64,000 nucleotides of DNA, taken from contig NZ_CP026730.1 in the NCBI RefSeq assembly GCF_003369795.1, positions 7,493,001 through 7,557,000 on the forward strand, given 5' to 3'. A model generated the notes under the pieces. It was given only the letters and a program-made list of their open reading frames with translations, searched no databases and was not told where the DNA came from. The stretch is from Streptomyces sp. CB09001 (lineage in GTDB: Bacteria; Actinomycetota; Actinomycetes; Streptomycetales; Streptomycetaceae). This document shows positions 50,916 through 60,034 of this stretch, piece after piece; position 1 is the stretch's first letter; every line of letters starts with the position of its first letter. The position numbers and the translations under genes are program-made.

Positions 50916-51521
50916 ATGATCGACGAATTCGCGAAGGACAACCTGCACGGGAGACTGCGGCGGGACCGCGAGGCGCTGCTGTGGAAACTCGACGGCCTGT
51001 CCGAGTACGACGTCCGCAGACCCTTGACGGTGACCGGGACCAACCTCCTCGGCCTGGTCAAACACGTGGCGACCGTCGAGGCCAGGTACTTCGGCGAGGT
51101 CTTCGACCGCCCGTCCCCGGAATCGCTGTCCCGGTGGCAGGACTCCGACGGCAGCGATCAGTGGGCGTCCGCGGACGAGACCCGCGAACAGATCATCCGG
51201 TTCTACCGGCGCACGTGGGAACACTCGGACGCGACGATCAACGCGCTTCCCCTCGATGCCCCCGGCCACGTGCCGTGGTGGCCGGAGTCTCATTCCCACA
51301 CGAACCTGTTCGCCGTCCTGGTCCACGTCCTCGGCGAGTCCATCCGGCACACCGGGCACGCCGACATCCTGCGCGAGGGCCTCGACGGCCGGACCGGGCT
51401 GCGCGCCGAACACGAGCAGCGGACCGACGAGGAAGCCCGTGCCGCCTACCGCGCGAGGATCGAGCAGGCCGCCAGGTCGGCCGCCCCACGGGAACGGCCG
51501 ACCGCGGTCGACGCGTCGTGA
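50916..51521 (+). CDS. DinB/DUF664-family protein
   Basis: 201 aa from the ATG at 50916 (an in-frame ATG at 50898 is possible). LRRDREALLWKLDGLSEYDV, then NLLGLVKHVATVEARYFGEV and HVLGESIRHTGHADILREGL place the three metal-binding His of the four-helix DinB bundle. Common in Streptomyces; often thiol-dependent transferases of unknown substrate. 51522-51762 downstream shows nothing else. Confidence 0.85.
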   Translation: MIDEFAKDNLHGRLRRDREALLWKLDGLSEYDVRRPLTVTGTNLLGLVKHVATVEARYFGEVFDRPSPESLSRWQDSDGSDQWASADETREQIIRFYRRTWEHSDATINALPLDAPGHVPWWPESHSHTNLFAVLVHVLGESIRHTGHADILREGLDGRTGLRAEHEQRTDEEARAAYRARIEQAARSAAPRERPTAVDAS

Positions 51522-51762
51522 ACACCGTGCCCTGGATGACAGTCGCGGATGCGGCGAGCCGGTCGCGCCGGTGAGGCCGACGCCGTCACCTTCTCCGCCG
51601 CGGACGTCTCACAACGGGCGTCACAGCTCCGGGAGCCGCCCAAAGTCGGTCAGCGGGAAGCTACCGAGAAGGCCTTGACCCGGTCTGCGCGACGGTGGGG
51701 TACCAAGCGGCCACGGCGGCGGGCCAACCACATGAACGATCGCGGGAGCTACTGAGGTGTCG

Positions 51763-53537
51763 TCAGTCCTTGATTTCGCAGATGGCGGCGCCGGAGGTGA
51801 GGGAGGCGCCGACTTCGGCGGTGAGGCCCTTGACGGTGCCGGTTTTGTGGGCGTTGAGGGGCTGTTCCATCTTCATGGCTTCGAGGACGACGATGAGGTC
51901 GCCTTCCTGGACTTCCTGGCCCTCCTCGACGGCGATCTTGACGATGGTGCCCTGCATGGGGGAGGCGAGGGTGTCGCCGGAGGCGGCGGGGCCGGACTTC
52001 TTGGCCGCGCGGCGTTTGGGGCGGGCGCCGGCGGCCAGGCCGGTGCGGGCCAGGGACATGCCCAGGCTGGAGGGCAGGGAGACTTCCAGGCGTTTGCCGC
52101 CGACCTCGACGACGACCGTCTCGCGGCCGCTCTCCTCGTCCGCGTCGGTGTCCGCGGGGGCGGTGAAGGGTGTGATCTCGTTGACGAAGCCGGTCTCGAT
52201 CCAGCGGGTGTGGACGGTGAAGGGGTCGGTGGAGCCGGTGAGTTCGGGGGCGAAGGCGGGGTCGCGGACGACGGTGCGGTGGAAGGGGAGGGCGGTGGCC
52301 ATGCCCTCGACGGTGAACTCGTCCAGGGCGCGGGCGGCGCGCTGGAGTGCCTCGGCGCGGGTGCGGCCGGTGACGATCAGTTTGGCGAGGAGGGAGTCCC
52401 AGGCGGGGCCGATGACGCTGCCGGATTCGACGCCGGCGTCGAGGCGGACGCCGGGGCCGGTGGGTGCGTCGAAGCGGGTGACGGTGCCGGGGGCGGGCAG
52501 GAAGCCGCGGCCGGGGTCCTCGCCGTTGATGCGGAACTCGAAGGAGTGGCCGCGCAGGGCGGGGTCGTCGTAGCCGAGTTCTTCGCCGTCGGCGATGCGG
52601 AACATCTCGCGGACCAGGTCGATGCCGGCGACTTCCTCGGTGACGGGGTGTTCGACCTGGAGGCGGGTGTTGACCTCCAGGAAGGAGATGGTGCCGTCTG
52701 CTCCGACGAGGAATTCGACGGTGCCGGCGCCGACGTAGCCGGCTTCCTTGAGGATGGCCTTGGAGGACGCGTACAGCTCCTCCACCTGGGTGTCGGAGAG
52801 GAAGGGCGCGGGGGCCTCCTCGACGAGTTTTTGGTGGCGGCGCTGGAGGGAGCAGTCGCGGGTGGAGACGACGACCACGTTGCCGTGGGTGTCGGCCAGG
52901 CACTGGGTCTCCACGTGGCGGGGCTGGTCGAGGTAGCGCTCGACGAAGCATTCGCCGCGGCCGAAGGCGGCCACGGCCTCGCGGACGGCGGAGTCGTAGA
53001 GTTCGGGGACTTCTTCGAGGGTGCGGGCGACTTTGAGGCCGCGGCCGCCGCCGCCGAAGGCGGCCTTGATCGCGATGGGCAGGCCGTGTTCCCTGGCGAA
53101 GGCGACGACCTCGTCCGCGCCGGAGACGGGGTCGGGGGTGCCGGCGACCAGGGGGGCGCCGGCCCGCTGGGCGATGTGGCGGGCGGCGACCTTGTCGCCC
53201 AGGTCCCGGATGGCGTGCGGGGGCGGGCCGATCCAGATCAGACCGGCGTCCCCGACCGCCTGCGCGAACTCGGCGTTCTCGGAGAGGAATCCGTAGCCGG
53301 GGTGGATGGCGTCCGCGCCCGACTCGCGGGCGGCGTTGAGGACCTTGGCGATGTCCAGATAGCTGGTCGCGGGGTGTCACCACCCAGGGCGAACGCCTCA
53401 TCAGCGGCACGGACATGCAACGCGTCCCGGTCCGGATCCGCGTAGACGGCCACGCTCGCGATCCCGGCGTCCCGGCAGGCCCGGGCCACACGGACAGCGA
53501 TTTCGCCACGATTGGCGATGAGCACCTTCGAAAGCAC
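51763..53537 (-). pseudogene. accA2: Acyl-CoA carboxylase alpha subunit (biotin carboxylase-BCCP), one-base frameshift
   Basis: About 591 codons if repaired, from a GTG at 53537. The N-terminal frame gives VLIANRGEIAVRVARACRDA and stops making sense after ALGGDTP at ~53372. The next frame resumes with TSYLDIAKVL and runs to the end: AAFGGGGRGLKVARTLEEVP (ATP-grasp glycine loop), FLEVNTRLQVEHPVTEEVAG (biotin carboxylase signature) and LEAMKMEQPL (biotin attachment Lys). A missing G in CCCCGCGACC (expected CCCCGGCGACC on the coding strand) accounts for the break. Everything else is intact. The enzyme would carboxylate biotin for the beta subunit encoded upstream in the same operon. Either a real null allele (Streptomyces carries redundant AccA genes) or a sequencing error. 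Confidence 0.85.
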
Positions 53538-53600
53538 GCTTCTGACTGCCTTTCAGGTGGGTTGGGGTGGAGGCAACCTCGCACCCATGGACGGGAGCGA

Positions 53601-53810
53601 TCAGCTCCGCCAATACGTCCGGGTCCACGCACCGGAGTCTGGTCGGAGACCCCGGCCTTGCGCGATGCGTCCCGGGTGAGACCAGGCGTTCATCGTTACG
53701 GGAGTGCTGTCGGGGACGGCCGCAAGGACCGCCGTGCGGGCTCTGACCACCGTGAGGGCGGCGGCGAGTTCTTCGGGGGTGGGGTTGCCCCGGAGGACCT
53801 TGATGGTCAC
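53601..53810 (-). CDS. pccE: Acyl-CoA carboxylase epsilon subunit
   Basis: 69 aa, GTG start 9 bp after the beta-subunit stop. MTIKVLRGNPTPEELAAALT, then VVRARTAVLA, then a W and basic tail: the PccE/AccE pattern (IRV.RGNPT.EELAALV.V). It binds and stabilises the alpha/beta complex, cytoplasmic. Sits between beta and alpha genes, as in other Streptomyces propionyl-CoA carboxylase operons. Confidence 0.85.
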   Translation of the reverse strand: MTIKVLRGNPTPEELAAALTVVRARTAVLAAVPDSTPVTMNAWSHPGRIAQGRGLRPDSGAWTRTYWRS

Positions 53811-53819
53811 AGCGGCTCC

Positions 53820-55397
53820 TTACAGGGGGATGTTGCCGTGCTTCTTCGGGGGGAGGTTCTCGCGCTTGGTGCGGAGCTGGCGCAGGCCGCGGACGATGTG
53901 GCGGCGGGTGTCGGAGGGCATGATCACGGCGTCGACGTAGCCGCGTTCGGCGGCGGTGTAGGGGTTGAGGAGGGCGTCCTCGTACTCCTGGATCAGGCGG
54001 GCGCGGGTGGCCTCGGCGGTGTCGCCGGCGGCGGCGATGGTGCGGCGGTGCAGGATGTTGACCGCGCCCTGGGCGCCCATGACGGCGATCTGGGCGGTGG
54101 GCCAGGCCAGGTTGAGGTCGGCGCCCAGGTGCTTGGAGCCCATGACGTCGTAGGCGCCGCCGAAGGCCTTGCGGGTGATGACGGTGATGAGGGGGACGGT
54201 GGCCTCGGCGTAGGCGAAGATCAGTTTGGCGCCGCGGCGGATGATGCCGTCGTGTTCCTGGTCGACGCCGGGCAGGAAGCCGGGGACGTCGACGAAGGTG
54301 AGGACGGGGACGTTGAAGGCGTCGCAGGTGCGCACGAACCGGGCCGCCTTCTCGGAGGCGGTGATGTCCAGGCAGCCGGCGAACTGCATGGGCTGGTTGG
54401 CGACGATGCCGACCGGGCGGCCCTCGACGCGGCCGAAGCCGGTGAGGATGTTGGGTGCGAACAGGGGCTGGGTCTCGAGGAACTCGGCGTCGTCCAGGAC
54501 GTGTTCGATGACGGTGTGCATGTCGTAGGGCTGGTTCGCCGAGTCGGGGACGGTCGTGTCCAGTTCGGCGTCCTCGTCCGTGACCGCGAGGTCGGCCTCC
54601 TCGGGGAAGGCGGGGGGCTCGGAGAGGTTGTTGGAGGGCAGGTACGACAGGAGCTGTTTGACGTACTCGACGGCGTCCTTCTCGTCGCCGGCCATGTGGT
54701 GGGCGACGCCGGAGGTGGAGTTGTGGGTGCGGGCGCCGCCCAGTTCCTCGAAGCCGACGTCCTCGCCGGTGACGGTCTTGATGACGTCGGGGCCGGTGAT
54801 GAACATGTGGCTGGTCTGGTCGACCATCACGGTGAAGTCGGTGATCGCGGGGGAGTAGACCGCGCCGCCCGCGCAGGGGCCGACGACCAGGCTGATCTGC
54901 GGGATGACGCCGGAGGCGTGGGTGTTGCGGCGGAAGATCTCGCCGTAGGCGCCCAGGGAGGCGACGCCCTCCTGGATGCGGGCGCCGCCGGAGTCGTTGA
55001 TGCCGATGACCGGGCAGCCGGTCTTCAGCGCGAAGTCCATCACCTTGACGATCTTCTGGCCGTAGACCTCGCCCAGCGCGCCGCCGAAGACGGTGAAGTC
55101 CTGGGAGAAGACGGCGACGGGGCGGCCGTCGACGGTGCCGTAGCCGGTGACGACGCCGTCGCCGTAGGGGCGGTTGGCGTCCAGGCCGAAGTTGGTGGAG
55201 CGGTGCCGGGCGAACTCGTCCAGCTCGACGAACGAGCCCTCGTCGAGGAGGAGGTCGATGCGTTCACGAGCCGTCAGCTTGCCCTTGGCGTGCTGCTTCT
55301 CGACGGCGCGTGCGGAACCGGCGTGCGTCGCTTCCTCGATACGGCGCCTGAGATCCGCGAGCTTGCCCGCGGTCGTGCGGATGTCGATGTCGTTCAC
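53820..55397 (-). CDS. pccB: Propionyl/acetyl-CoA carboxylase beta (carboxyltransferase) subunit
   Basis: 525 aa. KGKLTARERIDLLLDEGSFV, FSQDFTVFGGALGEVYGQKI, GINDSGGARIQEGVASLGAY, VVGPCAGGAVYSPAITDF (oxyanion-hole Gly pair) and FVDVPGFLPGVDQEHDGIIR with KAFGGAYDVMGSKHLGAD (second pair) are the carboxyltransferase signature. It transfers CO2 from carboxybiotin to acyl-CoA, giving methylmalonyl- or malonyl-CoA, building blocks for polyketides and fatty acids. First gene of the leftward pccB-pccE-accA operon; divergent from a TetR gene. Confidence 0.95.
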   Translation of the reverse strand: MNDIDIRTTAGKLADLRRRIEEATHAGSARAVEKQHAKGKLTARERIDLLLDEGSFVELDEFARHRSTNFGLDANRPYGDGVVTGYGTVDGRPVAVFSQDFTVFGGALGEVYGQKIVKVMDFALKTGCPVIGINDSGGARIQEGVASLGAYGEIFRRNTHASGVIPQISLVVGPCAGGAVYSPAITDFTVMVDQTSHMFITGPDVIKTVTGEDVGFEELGGARTHNSTSGVAHHMAGDEKDAVEYVKQLLSYLPSNNLSEPPAFPEEADLAVTDEDAELDTTVPDSANQPYDMHTVIEHVLDDAEFLETQPLFAPNILTGFGRVEGRPVGIVANQPMQFAGCLDITASEKAARFVRTCDAFNVPVLTFVDVPGFLPGVDQEHDGIIRRGAKLIFAYAEATVPLITVITRKAFGGAYDVMGSKHLGADLNLAWPTAQIAVMGAQGAVNILHRRTIAAAGDTAEATRARLIQEYEDALLNPYTAAERGYVDAVIMPSDTRRHIVRGLRQLRTKRENLPPKKHGNIPL

Positions 55398-55529
55398 CGA
55401 TTGCTCCAGGTCCGCGTCGAACCAACCATGCCACGACGCCTCTCAAGTGGTACTCGATGTCACAAAAAAGGTACGCAGTGCCAACCGGGGAGGCAAGTGG
55501 CGTCTGCACAGTGAGATTGGGAAGGATGC

Positions 55530-56240
55530 ATGGCCATGAGCAAGCCACCTGCACGGATCCGCCTGGCTGACGCCGCCTTCGCCCTTTTCGACGAGCGCGG
55601 GTATGAGCAGACAACCGTCGAGCACATCGCTGAACGGGCGGGACTGGGGCGTACGACGTTCTTCCGAAACTACCGCTCCAAAGAGGATGTGATCTTTCCT
55701 GACCATGACCGTCTCCTGGAGCTGATCCGAGACCGGCTGGCCGGCTCCAGCCACAGCACGGCCTTGGCCGCGGTCTCGGATGCGGTGCGCCTGGTCCTGC
55801 TGCACTACATCGACGAGGGAGATCTCGCGATGCGGCGGTACGCGCTGACAAGCAAAGTGGCAGCACTTCGCGACCGGGAGATCGCTAGCGTGGCCCGCTA
55901 CCAGCGGCTGTTTCGGGAGTTCATCGCGGACTGGATGGGCGACCCGACGGAAGCGGCCTCGTTGCGGGCCGAGCTCATGGCCGCAGCGGTGGTTGCTGCC
56001 CACAATCACGTGCTACGCAGATGGCTCCGCGGCGAGTCCTCCGGACCCGTGCGCGAGGTGGGGGAGGCCATGCGCGAGGTTCTGGCCCTCTTCCCGGCAC
56101 CGGCGCCGGCACCAGCGCCGGGACCAGCGCCCGGACCCGGCGCCGGAACGACTGTCGTCGCGTTCAGGACCACCCAAGACCTCGAAGCTCTGCTTCCGTC
56201 GCTGCGCCGACTCATTGAGGATGGTGTCCATGATGAGTGA
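55530..56240 (+). CDS. TetR-family regulator divergent from the carboxylase operon
   Basis: 236 aa. IRLADAAFALFDERGYEQTT, then VEHIAERAGLGRTTFFRNYR, then SKEDVIFPDH is the TetR HTH; a Pro-Ala-Gly repeat (FPAPAPAPAPGPAPGPGAG) near the C-terminus is a flexible linker before the last helix. Divergent from pccB with a 132-bp spacer that contains CAAGTGG twice (55445 and 55494); whether these are its sites is uncertain. It may sense an acyl-CoA. Confidence 0.87.
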   Translation: MAMSKPPARIRLADAAFALFDERGYEQTTVEHIAERAGLGRTTFFRNYRSKEDVIFPDHDRLLELIRDRLAGSSHSTALAAVSDAVRLVLLHYIDEGDLAMRRYALTSKVAALRDREIASVARYQRLFREFIADWMGDPTEAASLRAELMAAAVVAAHNHVLRRWLRGESSGPVREVGEAMREVLALFPAPAPAPAPGPAPGPGAGTTVVAFRTTQDLEALLPSLRRLIEDGVHDE

Positions 56241-56263
56241 GAGGCTCGCCTTTTGAGCCACCC

Positions 56264-57172
56264 CTACTCCTTGGAAACGGCCCCGCCGCCGAGCAGCCAC
56301 ATTTCGTAGTTCCCGCATTCTGCCGTGATCTCGGCCGTCTCCCGAGCCGCGGAGAGGAAGTCGTCGACCACGGGCGAGGTGCGCGACGCCGGCACGGCGA
56401 GGGACACCTGGTCGGGCGTCAGATCGGGGACGGGCACATAGGCGATGTCCGGATGTGAGTAGAACACGGTCGCCGAACGGGCCAGGAACGAGATGCCCCG
56501 ACCGGCCGCGACATGCTCGAGTGTCTCGTCCACCCCGCGCACCAGGTACCCGGCGTTGGGGTGCGGACGCCTGGTGGGCTGTGTGCTCGGGTCGGCATGC
56601 CAGACCAGCGGCTCGTCGGTCAGGTCGGCCTGGGTGACCGCGTCCTTGCCGGCCAGCCGGTGGCCGACGGGCAGCACCGCGACCCGCGGTTCGGTGTACA
56701 GCGGAGTGACGCGCAGGCCCGTCTCGTCGATGGGCAGCCGCACATAACCGATGTCGATCCGGCCGTCGAGCAGCATCGAGGCCTGGTCGTCCCCTTCGAT
56801 CCGTTGCATGTCCACGACCACGTCCGGGTGCCGGGCGTTGAAGAGCTGTACCGCCGGGGTGACCGAGATGCCGGCCCGGAAGCCGACCATGATCCGTTGG
56901 CCGCCGCGCGCGGCCATGGACACCCGACGTCGGATTGCCTGCACTGAGGCCAGCAGTGGGCCGGCGTCGGTCAGCAACTGCCTGCCGGCGTCGGTCAGCG
57001 CCACGCCGTGGCGATCCCTTGTCAGCAGCGGAGTACCGAGATCCTGCTCCAGCGCGCGGATCTGCCGACTGAGCGCCGGCTGCGCGATGTGCAATTCATC
57101 GGCGGCACGGCCGAAGTGCAACTGGTCGGCCACGGTGACGAAGTAACGCAGTTTGCGCAGGTCCAGATCCAT
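56264..57172 (-). CDS. LysR-family regulator
   Basis: 302 aa; the ATG at 57172 has GGAGG 5 bp upstream. MDLDLRKLRYFVTVADQLHF, then GRAADELHIAQPALSRQIRA, then LEQDLGTPLL is the LysR winged helix; GDDQASMLLDGRIDIGYVRL lies in the effector-binding domain. Divergent from a redox gene cassette (57472-59607) with a 299-bp spacer; it probably activates or represses it in response to an unknown coinducer. Confidence 0.92.
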   Translation of the reverse strand: MDLDLRKLRYFVTVADQLHFGRAADELHIAQPALSRQIRALEQDLGTPLLTRDRHGVALTDAGRQLLTDAGPLLASVQAIRRRVSMAARGGQRIMVGFRAGISVTPAVQLFNARHPDVVVDMQRIEGDDQASMLLDGRIDIGYVRLPIDETGLRVTPLYTEPRVAVLPVGHRLAGKDAVTQADLTDEPLVWHADPSTQPTRRPHPNAGYLVRGVDETLEHVAAGRGISFLARSATVFYSHPDIAYVPVPDLTPDQVSLAVPASRTSPVVDDFLSAARETAEITAECGNYEMWLLGGGAVSKE

Positions 57173-57471
57173 GGCGCCTCCTGCCTGGTGATGCCTCCAG
57201 GGTATCACCGTCGCTGAAAGAGGTATTGGACACCCGGTTCTGGTCAATGGCACCGTTAGTAGGTAACTGATGGGCTGGAGCGAATTCGGCACAAGAATTC
57301 GAAATCGGGACTTGATGGTAGGCCAAGGCCAAGGCCCAGAACCAGACTCAGAATGAGCACATCGGGAATTCAGCGCCGTACATCACGCAATTCGGTGACG
57401 TCGACGACCCGACAGTCGACAACGCCGGGGTGGGCATGGCGTCCCGTCCGCCTCCAGAAAGCAGGAGATCC
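57173..57471. promoter_or_regulatory. LysR/redox-cassette divergent promoter region
   Basis: 299 bp, markedly AT-richer than its surroundings (for example 57200-57350). GGTAT occurs at 57200 and 57221 and a TAGTAGGTAACTGATG tract near 57256. No single operator could be fixed by eye, but a T-N11-A LysR box is expected here. Confidence 0.45.
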
Positions 57472-58101
57472 ATGAGCAGCATCAGCATTGTCGGCCTGGG
57501 GAACGTGGCCCGCGCCCTGGCCGGCCGGGCCCTCGCCGGCGGCAACGCCGTCGAGATCATCGGGCGCGACCCGGGTCGGACCAAGGACGTGGCCGCAGCG
57601 CTCGGCGGCGCCACCGCCGGGACGGCCGGCGCCGCCCCGACCGGGGACATCGTCATCCTTGCGGTGCCGTACGCCAGTGCCGCGGCAGTGGTCCGTGAGT
57701 ACGGGGACGCGCTGCGCGGCAAGGTCATCATTGACGTCACCAACCCCGTCACCCCCGATTTCAAGGGCTTTGTCACCCCCGACGACAGTTCCGGCGCGCA
57801 GGAGATCGCCAAGGCGGCCCCCGCCGGCGCGCATGTCGTCAAGGCGTTCAACACCGTGTTCTCGCACGTTCTGGCAGCCGACCCGGCCGGGGCTCGCTCA
57901 TTGGACGTTTTCATCGCCGGCGACGACGCGCAGGCGAAGGCGGATGTCTCGGCTTTCGTCGAGAGCCTGGGGTTGCGCCCGTTGGACACGGGTGAGCTCC
58001 ACATGGCGCGGGCACTGGAGAACGTCGGCCTGCTGGAGCTGGGCGTCATGACCCACCTCAAGCACGCCGATTTCTCCCTCGGCATCACCATTCTCAGCTG
58101 A
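57472..58101 (+). CDS. NADPH-dependent F420 reductase-like protein
   Basis: 209 aa, ATG with AGGAG 5 bp upstream. SISIVGLGNVARALAGRALA, then NAVEIIGRDPGRTKD and DIVILAVPYASAAAVVREYG match the Npd/Fno family (NADP oxidoreductase, coenzyme F420-dependent). VIIDVTNPVTPDFKGFVTPD and KAFNTVFSHVLAA follow the family's substrate side. It may exchange hydride between NADPH and F420 or a flavin. First gene of the LysR-linked cassette. Confidence 0.87.
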   Translation: MSSISIVGLGNVARALAGRALAGGNAVEIIGRDPGRTKDVAAALGGATAGTAGAAPTGDIVILAVPYASAAAVVREYGDALRGKVIIDVTNPVTPDFKGFVTPDDSSGAQEIAKAAPAGAHVVKAFNTVFSHVLAADPAGARSLDVFIAGDDAQAKADVSAFVESLGLRPLDTGELHMARALENVGLLELGVMTHLKHADFSLGITILS

Positions 58102-58197
58102 GCGCATCCGCACCACCACTTCCCGCGTCACACCGTTCCATTCGCTTTTCGGTGCGCGAAGAAAAGCCCCTCTACCTACCCTTACAAGGACAGTGAA

Positions 58198-59136
58198 ATG
58201 CGCGTTCTGGTCGTTGGCGGGACCGGTCATACCGGCTCGTACGTCATCCAAGATCTTGTCGCCGCAGGGCACGAGGTCACCGGCCTGGCCCGGTCGGACA
58301 CTGCCGCGGCTGCGGTGTCCGGGCTCGGCGCGAAGGTGCGTCGCGGCGATCTCGAGGATCTCGACGGGCTGAAGGCGGCGGCCGCGGACTCCGACGGCGT
58401 CATCCACGTCGCGTACAGGCGTGATGTGCTGATCGCCGGCGGGCTCGACGCCCTGGCCGCCTCGGAGCTCTCGTCCGTACTCGCGTACGGCGAGGCACTG
58501 AAGGGATCCGGGAAGCCGCTGGTCTGGGCCGGGACCATGGCCTCGCCCGGCTACAACCTGGGTCGGCCCGCCACCGAGGAAGACCCGGCTCTTCCGAGCG
58601 GAGACGAGCACAAGGGCACTCTGCGGTTTCGCAACATCGTGGAGACCACCGTCATCGGCCTCGCCGGACAGGGAGTGCGGTCTTCGGTCGTGCGCCTTCC
58701 CAACATCGCACACAGCACGACCGATCGTGAGGGCTTCCTCCCGCTGCTGATCGCGCTCTCGAAGGACAAGGGCGTCGTCGGATACCCCGGCGACGGAGAG
58801 AACCTGTGGGGCGCCGTGCACATCCGCGACGCCGCCGCCGTGTTCCGCCTGGCACTGGAGAAGGGCCCGGCCGGCAAGTACTGGCACGCCGTCGAGGACG
58901 GAACCGTCCCCTTCCGCAAGCTCGCCGAGGCCATTGGCAGCCGCCTGGGCCTGCCCGCCGTGAGCATTCCCGCCGACGTACTGATGCTCCCGGGATTCTT
59001 CGGATTCCTTGCCAACCTGGTCCCGCACAACTTCCCGGCGACCAACCTCGTCACGCGCCGGACCCTCGGCTGGGAACCGACTCAGCCCAACCTGCTCGCC
59101 GACCTGGACAACGGTCACTACTTCCCCGCGGGCTGA
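58198..59136 (+). CDS. NAD-dependent epimerase/SDR (extended, atypical)
   Basis: 312 aa. MRVLVVGGTGHTGSYVIQDL is the cofactor motif (GxxGxxG); DLEDLDGLKAAAADSDGVIH and LVWAGTMASPGYN follow. The usual YxxxK active site is not evident, which places it with the atypical/NmrA-like extended SDRs. Middle gene of the cassette, 96 bp after the F420-reductase-like gene with AAGGA near its start. Confidence 0.85.
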   Translation: MRVLVVGGTGHTGSYVIQDLVAAGHEVTGLARSDTAAAAVSGLGAKVRRGDLEDLDGLKAAAADSDGVIHVAYRRDVLIAGGLDALAASELSSVLAYGEALKGSGKPLVWAGTMASPGYNLGRPATEEDPALPSGDEHKGTLRFRNIVETTVIGLAGQGVRSSVVRLPNIAHSTTDREGFLPLLIALSKDKGVVGYPGDGENLWGAVHIRDAAAVFRLALEKGPAGKYWHAVEDGTVPFRKLAEAIGSRLGLPAVSIPADVLMLPGFFGFLANLVPHNFPATNLVTRRTLGWEPTQPNLLADLDNGHYFPAG

Positions 59137-59181
59137 CGCCCAGGCGCACCGCTCCAGTCCCACGCACAACGAGGAATCATC

Positions 59182-59607
59182 ATGACCACACTCGCCTCAC
59201 ACCGCGACACCATGGAGTCCTTCGTCGACTGCATCCACGGCGGCGCGGACAGAGACACCCTCACGGGTCTGTTCGCCGAAGAGGTGGTGCTGTACAGCCC
59301 GCTCGGTGACGAGCCGTTCACTGGCCGCGAGGCCGTCGTGGAAGTCACGCAGATGGTCAACCGAATGGCCGTCGACGACAGTTACAAGGAGGTCCTCAGC
59401 GGCCCGACCCACCACGCTGCGCGTTTCCGGCTGCAAGTCGAAGACGCCGCGATCGACGGGATCTACCAAGTCCTGCTCGACGCGGACGGCAAGATCGCCG
59501 AAGTGACCATCTTCTGGCGTCCGCTGCCGGCGGGCGTCGAGCTGCAGCGGGTCCTGGCGCATGTCCTGGGCATGCAGCCCTGGGAACTGCGTACGGACGG
59601 GGAGTAG
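59182..59607 (+). CDS. SnoaL/NTF2-like fold protein
   Basis: 141 aa. SHRDTMESFVDCIHGGADRD, then LTGLFAEEVVLYSPLG and FTGREAVVEVTQMVNRMAVD have the NTF2-like cone layout; AEVTIFWRPLPAGVELQRVL closes it. Such folds serve as small isomerases, cyclases or binding proteins. Last gene of the cassette; 45 bp after the SDR, GAGGAATC before the ATG. Confidence 0.8.
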   Translation: MTTLASHRDTMESFVDCIHGGADRDTLTGLFAEEVVLYSPLGDEPFTGREAVVEVTQMVNRMAVDDSYKEVLSGPTHHAARFRLQVEDAAIDGIYQVLLDADGKIAEVTIFWRPLPAGVELQRVLAHVLGMQPWELRTDGE

Positions 59608-60034
59608 CGGCGAAGGCCGTGCCCCACGTGGACGACACCAAGAGCGCTCGGTAGCACCGGCGCGACCGGCCGGTTCCCGCGTGCCGCTGCCCGCGACGGA
59701 CAAGGCTCCCGTACCGATGAGAGAGGCGTTCGACGCCTCAACTCCCTTGTACGGGAGCCTTATTGGCTCCCGGTCCAGCCGCCGCCCCGGACGGTGCGAC
59801 TCCGATGGGTACCGAGTGGTGTACATAACTTGCGCCCCGGTTGGCCGTCCGATACGCTAAGTATGCAGATCGGTTTACATAACGCCTTCCCGGAGTGGGC
59901 GCTGTCGCCGTCCTCGGACTGGTGCCGGCGTCACGGGGGGTGTCGATCGCTTGGTTGAGGTGCGCGGCCCGGTGGACACGGCTGTGCCGAATACCTCTCA
60001 ACTCGGAATATCGATCCATTCACATGGAGTAATC
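59608..60034. other. Intergenic gap with hairpin and repeated TACATAAC
   Basis: No gene. It contains GGGAGCC-N5-GGCTCCC at 59754-59772 (a 7-bp stem, possible terminator for the redox cassette). TACATAAC occurs at 59822-59829 and 59876-59883 in a locally AT-rich region, with ATAC-N5-GTAT between. These could be the promoter or operator of the next SDR; the ATGGAGTAAT before its start looks like a ribosome-binding site. Confidence 0.5.

Noticed and set aside
55398..55529. CAAGTGG repeats as the TetR operator of the carboxylase operon
   Set aside because: Only a 7-bp direct repeat without symmetry; too weak to call a site.
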